DNA of 64,000 nt, from NCBI RefSeq assembly GCF_040566545.1, contig NZ_JBEWZI010000019.1, forward strand, positions 1-64,000, in the 5' to 3' direction. Source of the DNA: Uliginosibacterium flavum (lineage in GTDB: Bacteria > Pseudomonadota > Gammaproteobacteria > Burkholderiales > Rhodocyclaceae). The translations under genes were made by a program, and so were the position numbers. Position 1 is the stretch's first letter; each line of letters begins with the position of its first letter. This document shows, piece after piece, positions 26,246 through 34,873 of the stretch. Below the pieces are notes generated by a model. It searched no databases. It saw only the letters and a program-made list of their open reading frames with translations, and was not told where the DNA came from.

Positions 26246-27088
26246 CTACAAGCTAGCTCGCCCGCCGCGCTTGGCCTGCTCGTACAGCGGCATCACGATA
26301 TCGCCGTAGTGCTGCAAATCCTGTTGCCGGTCTGCGCTGGCCGGGTGGGTCGACAGCCATTTCGGTGGCGCTCCCTCGTTGGCCTTGCCCATCTTCTGCC
26401 ACAGCGACACCGCCGCACGCGGGTTGTAGCCGGCGCGGGCGGCGAGTTCGATACCGATGCGATCTGCTTCGGTTTCGTGTTCGCGAGAATTGGGTAGCTC
26501 AAACGTCACGTTGTAGACCATCCCGGCCAGATCCATCTGGCCTTGGTCTGCCCCCAGCACCAGACCGACGATGGACAAACCCAGCCCGGCGTTCACTGAC
26601 TTGGAGGCGCGCTCCCAGGCATGTTCGCGCAAGGCATGAGCGATCTCATGGCCCATCACCTGGGCGAGCTCGTCATCCGTCGCCTGGAGTTGTTCGATCA
26701 GCCCGGTATAAACCGCGATCTTGCCGCCGGGCATGCACCAGGCATTCAGCTCCTTCGAGCTGATCACATTCACTTCCCACTTCCAGTTCACCGCTTCCGG
26801 GCGAAAAACCGAGATCTGCGGAATCAGACGATTGGCGATCCGGCGTACCCGCTCCACATCTTCCGCATCCTTGTTCAAGGCCTGTTTTTTCTGCGCTTCG
26901 CCCAGCAGCTGCTGGTACTGCAACGCGGCTTGCTGATTGAGCTGGGCGCTATTGATCAGCGGCGAAACATGTTGCGGGCGTGACACGCCCACCATGCCCG
27001 GCTGGGTTGTCTGCACGGTCTGACATCCCACCACGGCGGCGCAGGCCAATACGATGGCCCAGGACCAGGGGCCAATATTCTTACGCAT
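26246..27088 (-). CDS. M48 family metalloprotease, predicted lipoprotein
   Basis: This 280-residue protein is a periplasmic zinc metalloprotease of the M48 (HtpX/Oma1/LoiP-like) family. An N-terminal hydrophobic segment ends in VVGC, a likely lipobox with lipidated Cys22. The zinc motif HEIAH lies near residue 145 and the third ligand in REHETEADRIG near 205. The WLSTHPASADR stretch near 242 is also conserved. Such proteins take part in outer-membrane protein quality control. The ATG at 27088 was preferred because GGAGAAG stands just upstream; an in-frame ATG at 27103 is possible. The start overlaps the end of the MFS gene, so both are probably one transcript. Confidence 0.92.
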   Translation of the reverse strand: MRKNIGPWSWAIVLACAAVVGCQTVQTTQPGMVGVSRPQHVSPLINSAQLNQQAALQYQQLLGEAQKKQALNKDAEDVERVRRIANRLIPQISVFRPEAVNWKWEVNVISSKELNAWCMPGGKIAVYTGLIEQLQATDDELAQVMGHEIAHALREHAWERASKSVNAGLGLSIVGLVLGADQGQMDLAGMVYNVTFELPNSREHETEADRIGIELAARAGYNPRAAVSLWQKMGKANEGAPPKWLSTHPASADRQQDLQHYGDIVMPLYEQAKRGGRASL

Positions 27089-28244
27089 GATGCTCTTCTC
27101 CATTTTCAGGCCAGGCGCTCCGGCTCAGCCATAACACACCGAAACCGATCAAGGCGAAACCGGCACTGGCGGTATAGGTCCAGCCTGCGCCCACACCATC
27201 CCACAGCCAGCCGCTGGCCAGGCTGCCGATGATGCCGCCCGCCCCGAAGGAAATGCTGCCATACAAAGCCTGCCCCTGTGCCTGATGCTGACCACCGAAC
27301 CAGTGGCTGATCGCCGACACGGCCGCGATGTGATTCACGCCGAAAGTAATGCCGTGCATCAATTGCGCCAGTAGCACGACGACAATCACGTCCACGCACC
27401 AGCCAATCAACAGGAAACGCAAAATCGCACAGCCCAAAGCGAAGAGCAGCAAGGCCTTGATCGAGAAACGCTGCATCAGGCGCGGTGCCCACATAAAGAT
27501 GAGGATCTCCGCCAGCACACCGAGCGTCCACAACAGCCCGACAACGCTCTTGCTGTAGCCAGCGGCGACCAGATGGATGGAGTAGAAAACATTCAGCGCA
27601 CCATGCGCCGAGGTCATCAGCATGCAGGAGGCCAGCAATGCGAGGACCTCTGGTCGACGCACGATGGGCCACAGCCCGCCCTTCACGCGCTCGGCATCAC
27701 AGTGTGGCGCCTCCGGCACCCACAATGACGAAATCACAATCGCCAACAGCATCGCCACTCCGCCATACACGACCCAGTCAATGCTCGCGCGCTCCAGCCA
27801 CCAGCCCATGCCGAGCACCGTGACCACAAACCCGAATGAACCCCAGGCGCGGATCGCGCCGTAGCCGGGCCGCCCATTCAGATGATTGAAAGTGGTGGCC
27901 TCGGCGAGCGGGCTCTGCGCCGTCCAGAAAAAGCCCATCACCGCCAGCGAAGCGGCAATTCCCCAGAAGCCCGTCGACCACGCAATGCCCATGAAGCCCA
28001 GCAGGGAAATCAGTGCCGCCACGCGCAGCACCGGCATGCGCCGCCCCAATCGATCCGCCAGCCAGCCCCACAGATTCGGCGCGAGCAGACGCATCCACTG
28101 CATCACCGCCAGCAAGAAGCCGATCTGCGCTGCGGCAAAGCCACGGCTCTGCAGATACAGAGCGAAATACGGCATGAAGATACCGATGAAGGCAAAGTAA
28201 AAAAAGTAGTACGCGGAGAGGCGGCGGAAGGGCACAGAAGGCAT
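27081..28244 (-). CDS. MFS transporter (HcaT/PP-type, NHS-like)
   Basis: A 387-residue major facilitator with 12 predicted membrane helices. It resembles the 3-phenylpropionate permease HcaT and related nucleoside/sugar symporters: SAYYFFYFAFIGIFMPYFALYL at the N-terminus, WGWLADRLGRRMPVL as the loop 2-3 motif, and HWFGGQHQAQGQALYGSISFGAGG late in the protein. The substrate is unknown. The ATG at 28244 gives the family's short N-terminus; an upstream in-frame start at 28280 lacks support. It overlaps the M48 protease gene downstream. Confidence 0.9.
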   Translation of the reverse strand: MPSVPFRRLSAYYFFYFAFIGIFMPYFALYLQSRGFAAAQIGFLLAVMQWMRLLAPNLWGWLADRLGRRMPVLRVAALISLLGFMGIAWSTGFWGIAASLAVMGFFWTAQSPLAEATTFNHLNGRPGYGAIRAWGSFGFVVTVLGMGWWLERASIDWVVYGGVAMLLAIVISSLWVPEAPHCDAERVKGGLWPIVRRPEVLALLASCMLMTSAHGALNVFYSIHLVAAGYSKSVVGLLWTLGVLAEILIFMWAPRLMQRFSIKALLLFALGCAILRFLLIGWCVDVIVVVLLAQLMHGITFGVNHIAAVSAISHWFGGQHQAQGQALYGSISFGAGGIIGSLASGWLWDGVGAGWTYTASAGFALIGFGVLWLSRSAWPENGEEHHA

Positions 28245-28428
28245 CCCGTTATTAGACCAGATAGCGACCGCCCAGCCCATGCCCGCAGAGCCCCTGTGCG
28301 CCTATCTGTGCGAGCAGGCGTGCTGCAGATCCTTGCCACGTGCGGGTCTTGAAGCAGATGCACGGCGCGCCTGGCAACACGCGAATCCACTACCATCCCG
28401 TTACCGTGTCGCGCGAAATTCTCCTCCC

Positions 28429-29877
28429 ATGCAAGCTCTGCGTCGCATCCTCCTGTCTGCAGCCCTGCTCTGCGCACCCCTGACATCCGCGCAATCCCAA
28501 TCTGAGCCGGTTGCCCCGCCGTCCGTCTGCGATTACTGCAAGGAAAAACTCCTGACGCTGGATACGCTGCGCCAGGCTCTGCCCGCCGACTGGCTGCTGC
28601 AGACCGAACGTGAACCCGTCTTCGGCGGCGAGCTGCTGGTCGTTCAGGCCGGTCTGCAAAACCCGCAAACGCTGGTTCTGGTGCATGGCCTCGGCCAGAA
28701 CGGTTTCACCGACTGGGTCAGCGTGATGCCGCAACTGGCACAGCGCTACCACGTCATCAGCTTCGACTTCCCGGGCTTTGGCTACTCCAGCAGCCCGAAC
28801 GGCAAGTATTCGCCGCGCAACTACGCCCGCGTGCTGAATGGCGTACTCTCCCGCCACGCCAAGGGACGCGCCATCGTCGTCGGCCATTCGCTGGGCGGTG
28901 CGGTGTCGCTGCGCTTTGCCAGCGAATATCCGGCGCAGCTCGACAAGCTGATCCTTGTCGATGCCGCAGGCATCCTGCAGCGCACCGCCTTCGTCAAGCA
29001 CAGTGCGCGCGTGCCGCTGGGTGTCGAGCAAATGCCCGGTTTTCTGAAAAATACAATCGCGCGCATTCAGGATTTCGGCAACTCCGCCGTCGAAAAAATC
29101 GCCAGTTTTCCCGATCCGACGCGCCTCCTCGGTGCCAGCGAAACCCTGTGGGGTGGGGTGATGGCCAATCGCAGCAACGCCAATGCGGCGATGGCGCTGG
29201 TCGAGGAAGACTTCAGCGCGGACATTCCGAAACTGCAAACGCCCACCTGGATCATCTGGGGCGAGGCCGACACTGTTGCCCCGCTGCGTACCGGCCAGAC
29301 GCTGGCGCGGCGCCTGCCACTGTCGCAATTGCTGACAATGCCAGGCGTGGGTCACACGCCGATGGAGCGAGCCACCGCGCAGATGCTCTACCCGCAACTG
29401 CTACGCGCGCTGAACAACCAGCCCGTAACCGCCGCTCGACCAGAAGCGCCCAGCGGCGCCTTGACCGACCTGCACTGCCGAGGGGAAACAGATCGGCTCT
29501 ACAGCGGCCATTTCCGCGAAGTCATCATCGAGGGCTGCACTGCGGTCAAATTGCAGAATGTCAGCGCCGAGCGCATCGTGATTCGTGACGCCATCGTGCA
29601 GATGCTCAACGTGCAGGTGCGCGCCAAGGGCACGGCGCTGGAAGTGGTCAACTCGGAACTGATTGCCACTGCCGGAGAGTTCAACGGCGACATTGCCATC
29701 CGCGCCGACAAAGCCCGCGTCGATCTGGCCGGCATCAAACTTGAGGCCCGCCGCACCGCGATCGAGGTGCAAGGCTTCTCGCGCCTGATCGGCTCGGTCA
29801 ACGAAATCCGCAGCCCGGCTTACACCGGCCCTTGGCAAGGCAGCGAGGAAATCGAAATGGGCGTGCTGGCGCCCTAG
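28429..29877 (+). CDS. Exported alpha/beta hydrolase with C-terminal extension
   Basis: This 482-residue protein starts with a signal peptide (MQALRRILLSAALLCAPLTSAQS). An alpha/beta hydrolase domain follows (about 75-335), with LVHGLGQNG as oxyanion region, the nucleophile elbow GHSLGG, an acid in GEADTVAP and the histidine in GVGHTPMER. About 120 residues then follow with short repeated beta-type stretches (VIIEGCTAVKLQNVSAERIVI, VQMLNVQV, LEVVNSELIA) that look like a small beta-helix or DUF3060-like unit. Substrate unknown; a lipase/esterase role in the periplasm is plausible. The ATG at 28429 was chosen because it begins the signal peptide. Confidence 0.88.
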   Translation: MQALRRILLSAALLCAPLTSAQSQSEPVAPPSVCDYCKEKLLTLDTLRQALPADWLLQTEREPVFGGELLVVQAGLQNPQTLVLVHGLGQNGFTDWVSVMPQLAQRYHVISFDFPGFGYSSSPNGKYSPRNYARVLNGVLSRHAKGRAIVVGHSLGGAVSLRFASEYPAQLDKLILVDAAGILQRTAFVKHSARVPLGVEQMPGFLKNTIARIQDFGNSAVEKIASFPDPTRLLGASETLWGGVMANRSNANAAMALVEEDFSADIPKLQTPTWIIWGEADTVAPLRTGQTLARRLPLSQLLTMPGVGHTPMERATAQMLYPQLLRALNNQPVTAARPEAPSGALTDLHCRGETDRLYSGHFREVIIEGCTAVKLQNVSAERIVIRDAIVQMLNVQVRAKGTALEVVNSELIATAGEFNGDIAIRADKARVDLAGIKLEARRTAIEVQGFSRLIGSVNEIRSPAYTGPWQGSEEIEMGVLAP

Positions 29878-29995
29878 CCTGAAGAGCCGCCCCCAACGGC
29901 GATCTACAAGCAACCTGTCCGCAACGCTTTACAAACAGCCACTCTCCAGACTGCATGCCTGCAGAAGTCCGTCCCACGCGACTCTGCAGGCATCC
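29878..29995. repeat. REP-like element with TGCCTGCAGA hairpin
   Basis: TGCCTGCAGA at 29956-29965 and TCTGCAGGCA at 29983-29992 form a perfect 10-bp hairpin next to the end of the LEA-like gene. The left part repeats CCTGAAGAGCCGCCC seen at 26155. The convergent position between two genes suggests it could end transcription. Confidence 0.75.
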
Positions 29996-30475
29996 TCAAA
30001 AACGCGCGCCCAAACCCTGCAGCTTGCTGAGATCCAGCGCACCGGGCTGATCAAAAGGTGCGCGCCCATAGCCGCTGATTTGGGCTTCACCTTTTATGCG
30101 GTAGTGCAGTTTGCCATCGGCGGCGGTGAGTTCCTGCAAACGATTGAGCAAACCGAGCAAATGCGCCCTGGCATCCAGCTCGACCAGCGCCTCACCCCGT
30201 GCGGGAATGCTGACGGCGGCCGGCGCCTGCCCGCTGGCAAACGTGCTCTCGCCCACCTGCAGATCAAATGTGACACTCTCGACGGTGATCGCCATTGCGT
30301 TCGGATTCTTCACGCGCAATTGCAGCTTGATGCGCTGCTGCAGGATGTTGCCGCCGGTCAGCCGCACGTCCGCCAGACTCACCTCCGGCTTATGCCAGGT
30401 GACACAGGCCGCCAGCGAGATTGACACACCCAGCAGCAAGAAACGCTTGGTCACTTTACGCATCGGCACACACAT
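29996..30475 (-). CDS. LEA type 2 family lipoprotein
   Basis: The 159-residue product has a lipoprotein signal (FLLLGVSISLAACVTW) with Cys24 as the expected lipid site. A WHy/LEA-2 type beta-sandwich domain follows (about 30-135: LQLRVKNPNAMAITVESVTFDLQVGESTFASG). Such proteins are common in proteobacteria and their role is not known, though a stress or envelope function is usually proposed. AAGGA lies about 10 bp before the ATG at 30475; a second in-frame ATG at 30463 is possible. It is divergent from ybiB with a 59-bp shared promoter region. Confidence 0.88.
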   Translation of the reverse strand: MCVPMRKVTKRFLLLGVSISLAACVTWHKPEVSLADVRLTGGNILQQRIKLQLRVKNPNAMAITVESVTFDLQVGESTFASGQAPAAVSIPARGEALVELDARAHLLGLLNRLQELTAADGKLHYRIKGEAQISGYGRAPFDQPGALDLSKLQGLGARF

Positions 30476-30534
30476 TCATCTTCAGTCCTTTTGGGCAATT
30501 TGGTTCAAACGCGGCGACAAGCGATAATCGCAGC

Positions 30535-31446
30535 ATGAATTACGCCTCAATCATCAAGGAAATCGGGCGCGGCACCAAGGGTGCTCGCGACATGTCACGC
30601 GAACAGGCACAGGAAGTGTTCGGTTTGATTCTGGACGGAAGAGTTCCGGACATCGAACTGGGCGCCATTCTGATTGCCCTGCGCATCAAAGGCGAGAGCC
30701 CGGATGAATTGCAGGGCTTCCTTGCCGCGCTGAATGAACGCACGCGTCAAGTAGAACTGCCACCCGGCCCGCGCTGCGTGCTGCTTCCCACCTATAACGG
30801 CGCGCGCAAACAACCCAACCTGATGCCGCTGGTCGCGCTGCTACTGGCGCGTGAAGGGGTGCCGGTGCTGATTCAGGGGCGGCACGATTTCGACTCCCGC
30901 GTCAGCCCGTTTGACCTGCTCGCTGCGCTGGACATCCAGACAGAACGCAGCCTGCCGGATGCCTCCAGCACACTGGCAAATCGCCAGATCGCCTGCCTGC
31001 GCCTGGACATGCTGGCGCGCGGCCTGGACTGGCTGCTTGGCCTGCGCCTGACGCTGGGCGTACGCAACAGCGGCCATACCTTGGCCAAGCTGCTCGATCC
31101 CTGTCGCGGCCGCAGCGTACGCGTGGTGGCGGTCACCCACCCGCCCTATCTCGACTCCATGCAAGCCCTGCTCGAAGCCGACAAAGCCACCGCGCTGCTG
31201 ATGCGCGGCACGGAAGGCGAAGCCTTTGCCGCACCAAAGCGGCGGCCGCGTCTGCTGGGATTCTCGAATGGCGTGGCGGCAGAACTGTTTTCTGCCGCTG
31301 AGTTTGGTGGCGAAGAAATCGCTGGTGAGACCTGTACGATCCCCGAAAACACCGATCTGATCCGGCGCATGCTGGCAGGTCAGACGCCGACCCCGCAGCC
31401 TATCCTTGATCAGGTTACCGCCCTGGCACAGCTGGCGCGCGCCTGA
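30535..31446 (+). CDS. ybiB: YbiB family TrpD-like protein
   Basis: The 303-residue product resembles E. coli YbiB, a paralogue of anthranilate phosphoribosyltransferase (TrpD) that binds nucleic acid and lacks the TrpD reaction. The N-terminal helical part (YASIIKEIGRGTKGARDMSREQAQEVF, ILDGRVPDIELGAILIALRIKGES) matches the TrpD N-domain. LPTYNGARKQPNLMPLVALLLAREG follows where TrpD has its PRPP site; the GTGGD motif of true TrpD is absent. In E. coli YbiB is LexA-regulated; no LexA box was recognised here. The ATG at 30535 was chosen over a longer opening that overlaps the divergent gene. Confidence 0.92.
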   Translation: MNYASIIKEIGRGTKGARDMSREQAQEVFGLILDGRVPDIELGAILIALRIKGESPDELQGFLAALNERTRQVELPPGPRCVLLPTYNGARKQPNLMPLVALLLAREGVPVLIQGRHDFDSRVSPFDLLAALDIQTERSLPDASSTLANRQIACLRLDMLARGLDWLLGLRLTLGVRNSGHTLAKLLDPCRGRSVRVVAVTHPPYLDSMQALLEADKATALLMRGTEGEAFAAPKRRPRLLGFSNGVAAELFSAAEFGGEEIAGETCTIPENTDLIRRMLAGQTPTPQPILDQVTALAQLARA

Positions 31447-31448
31447 CA

Positions 31449-31487
31449 AACAAGAGCCCGCCGGTTTGCACCAGGCGGGCTCTTTGT
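31449..31487. terminator. Bidirectional terminator between ybiB and ppa
   Basis: AAGAGCCCGCC pairs with GGCGGGCTCTT across an 11-base loop, with T/A-rich flanks on both sides. It lies between the convergent stops of ybiB and ppa and can serve both. Confidence 0.88.
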
Positions 31488-31504
31488 TTCCGATTCAATC
31501 CAGC

Positions 31505-32050
31505 TCAGTCCGTCGAAGCGCCAGCCTTGGCGTTGAAGGCCGCCACGCCGGAATAAATTTCCTGGCGCGCTGCATCGGGGCCGTCCCAACCCTGCACCTT
31601 GACCCACTTACCCGGCTCCAGATCCTTGTAGTGCTGGAAGAAATGCTCGATCTGACGCAGCAACAGGTACGGCAGATCCTGATAAGTACGGATATTGTCG
31701 TACAAGGAAGTAATCTTCGGCACCGGCACAGCCAGCACTTTGGCGTCTTCACCCGCCTCGTCCGTCATGCGCAGCACACCCACCGGCCGGCAGCGAATCA
31801 CGACGCCCGGGATCAAGGAAAACGGCGCCATCACCAGCACATCCACCGGATCACCATCCCCCGAAATGGAACGCGGCACGTAACCGTAGTTGCAGGGATA
31901 GGACATCGAAGTGCCCATGAAGCGGTCAACAAACACCGCACCGGTATCCTTGTCGATCTCGTACTTGATCGGGTCTGCGTGCGAAGGAATCTCGATGATG
32001 ACGTTGACGTCATCGGGCACATTGCCCGGCAAGACGTTGTTGAAACCCAT
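31505..32050 (-). CDS. ppa: Inorganic pyrophosphatase
   Basis: Soluble family I pyrophosphatase, which hydrolyses PPi and drives biosynthetic reactions. The 181-residue product is close to the 176 residues of E. coli Ppa. It has KYEIDKDTGAVFVDRF (substrate lysines and arginine), YPCNYGYVP and the metal-binding DGDPVDVLV (about residues 65-73), followed by KVLAVP and the HYKDLEPGKWVKVQGW region. It is followed on the same strand by nothing until the terminator with ybiB. Confidence 0.97.
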   Translation of the reverse strand: MGFNNVLPGNVPDDVNVIIEIPSHADPIKYEIDKDTGAVFVDRFMGTSMSYPCNYGYVPRSISGDGDPVDVLVMAPFSLIPGVVIRCRPVGVLRMTDEAGEDAKVLAVPVPKITSLYDNIRTYQDLPYLLLRQIEHFFQHYKDLEPGKWVKVQGWDGPDAARQEIYSGVAAFNAKAGASTD

Positions 32051-32189
32051 GAAAAAGCCCTCGTTGGTTGGGTGTGGAGGCCGTTTTTATTGTGACGACG
32101 GCTCAGGCGGAAGCCATTCTCTGTCTTTTTTCATGCTTTGGGTATCGGTGAAACTACGAACCCGCCCAAATAGCCGGCCTGACCCAAAA

Positions 32190-32615
32190 TCACTTCACCA
32201 ATGTCACCGGCTTGTGCGCCAGCGCCACCACCCGCGCCGCCACAGAGCCCAGCAAGGCCTGGGTTACCGAACCGCGCCCATGAGTCCCCATCCACACCGC
32301 ATCACATTCCAGATCCTTGGCGGCATGAGCAATCGTCTCACCTGGCGAACCTACGCGCACATGCGTCTGCACACCCAGTCCGGCCTGCTTGAGGCGTTCT
32401 GCGACCGGCAGCACCACGGCCTGCCCTTCCTCATGGTAATAGGCATCAACAATCTCACGCGCCACATGCTTGGTCGCAAACCCTATTGGAATGGGCAAAT
32501 GAACATAGAGCACATGGATCTGCGGCATCTCGCGCAAACGTGCCGCAAAAACCAGCAAGGCATCCACCGCCCGGGTGGAAAATTCGGAACCATCAACGGC
32601 CAGCAAAATGTTCAT
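32190..32615 (-). CDS. Universal stress protein (UspA family)
   Basis: A single-domain 141-residue Usp protein. It starts MNILLAVDGSEFSTRAVD and ends with the ATP-binding motif GTHGRGSVTQALLGSVA, which fits G-2x-G-9x-G(S/T) and suggests a nucleotide-binding member. Stress proteins of this kind are often induced under oxygen limitation, which would match the nearby fnr and hemN, but no operator was found upstream. It lies 26 bp after the TauE/SafE-like gene on the same strand. Confidence 0.93.
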   Translation of the reverse strand: MNILLAVDGSEFSTRAVDALLVFAARLREMPQIHVLYVHLPIPIGFATKHVAREIVDAYYHEEGQAVVLPVAERLKQAGLGVQTHVRVGSPGETIAHAAKDLECDAVWMGTHGRGSVTQALLGSVAARVVALAHKPVTLVK

Positions 32616-32641
32616 TTTGTTCTTTCGTCATGATTGAATTG

Positions 32642-33346
32642 CTAAACCGCACACACCACGCCTGCCCACAAGCGGCCACCCAGCTCAGGCGCACGAATCA
32701 GACCATAAACACCAAAAGCCAACACGATCAAACCCGCTACAAGCCTGAAAGAACGGCTGCGCACGACATTTCTGTAGCGCATCGCCAGCATGCCCGCCAG
32801 CAGCAGATTCGGTAAAGTTCCCGCCCCGAAAGCCAGCATCAGCCCGCCGCCGCGCAAAGCAGAGCCGCTGACCAGCGCAAGCGATAAAACGCTGTAAGTC
32901 AGGCCGCAGGGCAAGAAGCCCCACAAAAACCCGACCGGTAGAGCCCCGCGCCAGTCCCGCACCGGCAACAAATGACGACTCAGTGGCTGGATACGCCGCC
33001 ACAAGCCCTGCCCAAGGCGCTCGACGCCCACCAATACACGAGTGAAACCCATCAGATAAAAACCCATGCCTATCAGCATCAGGTTGGCCAGCACATACAA
33101 CGCTAGTTGTATCGGCAGGAAGCGGTTGAACAACAAGCTGGCGGATCCCAATGCACCCACCGCCGCGCCAATGCAGGTATAGCTGCTGATCCGGCCCAGG
33201 TTGTAGGCCAGCTGTCGTGACCAGACTGAAGCTGTGCCAGGCTGCGGCCCCGACAAGGCGCTAACGATCCCGCCACACATGCCAATGCAGTGGGCGCCGC
33301 CCAGCAGACCAATCAGAAAAACAGCCCAGTATCCGGTTTCAGGCAC
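32642..33346 (-). CDS. Sulfite exporter TauE/SafE family protein
   Basis: A 234-residue inner-membrane protein with six predicted helices. It belongs to the CcdA/DsbD-like branch called TauE/SafE, with the signature GLLGGAHCIGMCGGI (about 13-27) and GFLWGFLPCGLTYSVLSLA near residue 140. Relatives are often next to cytochrome oxidase assembly genes (ccoS/ccoG) and may handle copper or thiols; here it lies between hemN and uspA in an oxygen-response neighbourhood. The substrate is not determinable. Confidence 0.9.
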   Translation of the reverse strand: MPETGYWAVFLIGLLGGAHCIGMCGGIVSALSGPQPGTASVWSRQLAYNLGRISSYTCIGAAVGALGSASLLFNRFLPIQLALYVLANLMLIGMGFYLMGFTRVLVGVERLGQGLWRRIQPLSRHLLPVRDWRGALPVGFLWGFLPCGLTYSVLSLALVSGSALRGGGLMLAFGAGTLPNLLLAGMLAMRYRNVVRSRSFRLVAGLIVLAFGVYGLIRAPELGGRLWAGVVCAV

Positions 33347-33404
33347 GAGAAGCTTTCACAAGACGAGGAGCCGCATTCTAAGCCGGGATCAGCAGCTCAC
33401 AGAC

Positions 33405-34781
33405 TCAGATCACCCGCGAGTATCGACGCTGCTGCTGATCCGTGTGCAAATAGGCATCAAAGACCATCGCAATGATGCGCACAAGCATGCGCCCCGCCTC
33501 GGTAACGCTCAGTCCCTGCTCGCTCAACTCAAGCAAGCCAGCCGCTTCCAAACCCTGCAGTGCATCCAGTTCAGAGGCGAAATACTCGGAAAAACGAATA
33601 GGGAACCTCGCCTCGACAGCCGTAAAATCCAGCGCAAAATCACACATCAAGGCCTGAATGATGGCGTTTCGCAGGATATCGTCTTCGCTCAAGGTCCAGC
33701 CACGCATGAGCGGAAAAGCGCCCTGATCGATGGCCGCGTAATACGCCTCCAGATCACGCTGATTCTGACTGAAAGCGCCACCCGCCTTGCCGATTGAAGA
33801 TACGCCAAAGGCCAGCAGATCACATTCGGCGTGGGTGGAATAACCCTGAAAATTGCGCTGCAAGCGGCCTTGGCGCTGGGCGACAGCCAACTCGTCATCC
33901 GGCCGTGCAAAGTGATCCATGCCGATGAATACATAGCCCGCATCGGCCAGCTTGGCGATGGCCAGAGACAGAATCTGCAACTTTGCATCCGGCGAAGGCA
34001 GATCAGCCGCCTCGATGCGTCGCTGCGGCATGAAACGAGTCGGCAAATGGGCGTAGTTATACAGAGCCAGGCGATCCGGCTGCATGGCCAGCACCGTGTC
34101 CAGCGTCTTACCGAAGCTCTCGACGCTCTGGTGCGGCAGACCATAAATCAGGTCAACACTGATCGATTTGAAGCCGTATTGACGCGCAGCATCCAGCACC
34201 ACGCGCGTTTCCTCGACCGACTGGATGCGATTGACCGCCTGTTGCACATTGGGATCAAAATCCTGCACCCCGAGGCTCATGCGGTTAAAGCCCTCGCTTG
34301 CGAGCAATGCCACAATTTCCGGCGTGACCTTGCGCGGATCGACCTCGATTGAATACTCGCCATCCGCCTGCAAGATGAAGTGCTCACGAATACTTGCCAT
34401 CAGGCGCCGGATTTCATCGGGCTGCAGGAAAGTGGGGGTGCCGCCGCCCCAGTGTATCTGCTGCACATTGCGCGGCTCCGGCAACAATGCGGCTTGCATC
34501 GCCATCTCACGCGCCAGATAGTCGACGTACTTCGCCGACAAGGAGCGATCCTTGCTTATCACCTTGTTGCAAGCGCAGTAGTAGCAGATCGTGTTGCAGA
34601 AGGGGATGTGAAAATACAGTGACAGCCCGCTGGCAGGATCAATTCGCTGCAGGTGTTGCTGCAAGCTTGCCGCATCAAAATTGTCGGAAAACCGATCAGC
34701 TGTCGGATAGGACGTGTAGCGCGGGCCTGGCACATCAAAACGCCGAATCAGGTCGGGGTCAAAGCTGATCGTTTGTTTCAC
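33405..34781 (-). CDS. hemN: Oxygen-independent coproporphyrinogen III oxidase
   Basis: HemN is a radical SAM enzyme that converts coproporphyrinogen III to protoporphyrinogen IX without oxygen. The 458-residue product begins with GPRYTSYPTADRF. It carries the radical SAM cluster motif C62-X3-C66-X2-C69 within FCNTICYYCAC, then GGGTPTFL and the C-terminal HemN domain (LRNAIIQALMCDFALDF). Length equals that of E. coli HemN. It diverges from fnr across a perfect FNR box centred 63 bp before its ATG, so anaerobic activation by FNR is likely. Confidence 0.97.
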   Translation of the reverse strand: MKQTISFDPDLIRRFDVPGPRYTSYPTADRFSDNFDAASLQQHLQRIDPASGLSLYFHIPFCNTICYYCACNKVISKDRSLSAKYVDYLAREMAMQAALLPEPRNVQQIHWGGGTPTFLQPDEIRRLMASIREHFILQADGEYSIEVDPRKVTPEIVALLASEGFNRMSLGVQDFDPNVQQAVNRIQSVEETRVVLDAARQYGFKSISVDLIYGLPHQSVESFGKTLDTVLAMQPDRLALYNYAHLPTRFMPQRRIEAADLPSPDAKLQILSLAIAKLADAGYVFIGMDHFARPDDELAVAQRQGRLQRNFQGYSTHAECDLLAFGVSSIGKAGGAFSQNQRDLEAYYAAIDQGAFPLMRGWTLSEDDILRNAIIQALMCDFALDFTAVEARFPIRFSEYFASELDALQGLEAAGLLELSEQGLSVTEAGRMLVRIIAMVFDAYLHTDQQQRRYSRVI

Positions 34782-34837
34782 GATTCATGTTCTTTTCAAG
34801 TGGTTGAAGACAATCGCAGAGATAGTAAGCAAATACG

Positions 34838-34851
34838 TTGATGTTGATCAA
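34838..34851. promoter_or_regulatory. Perfect FNR box between hemN and fnr
   Basis: TTGATGTTGATCAA matches the TTGAT-N4-ATCAA consensus exactly. It ends 22 bp before the fnr GTG and is centred about 63 bp before the hemN ATG. That geometry would allow class II activation of hemN and steric autorepression of fnr. Confidence 0.88.
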
Positions 34852-34873
34852 TTCGCAAGGTAAACTCTAATCC

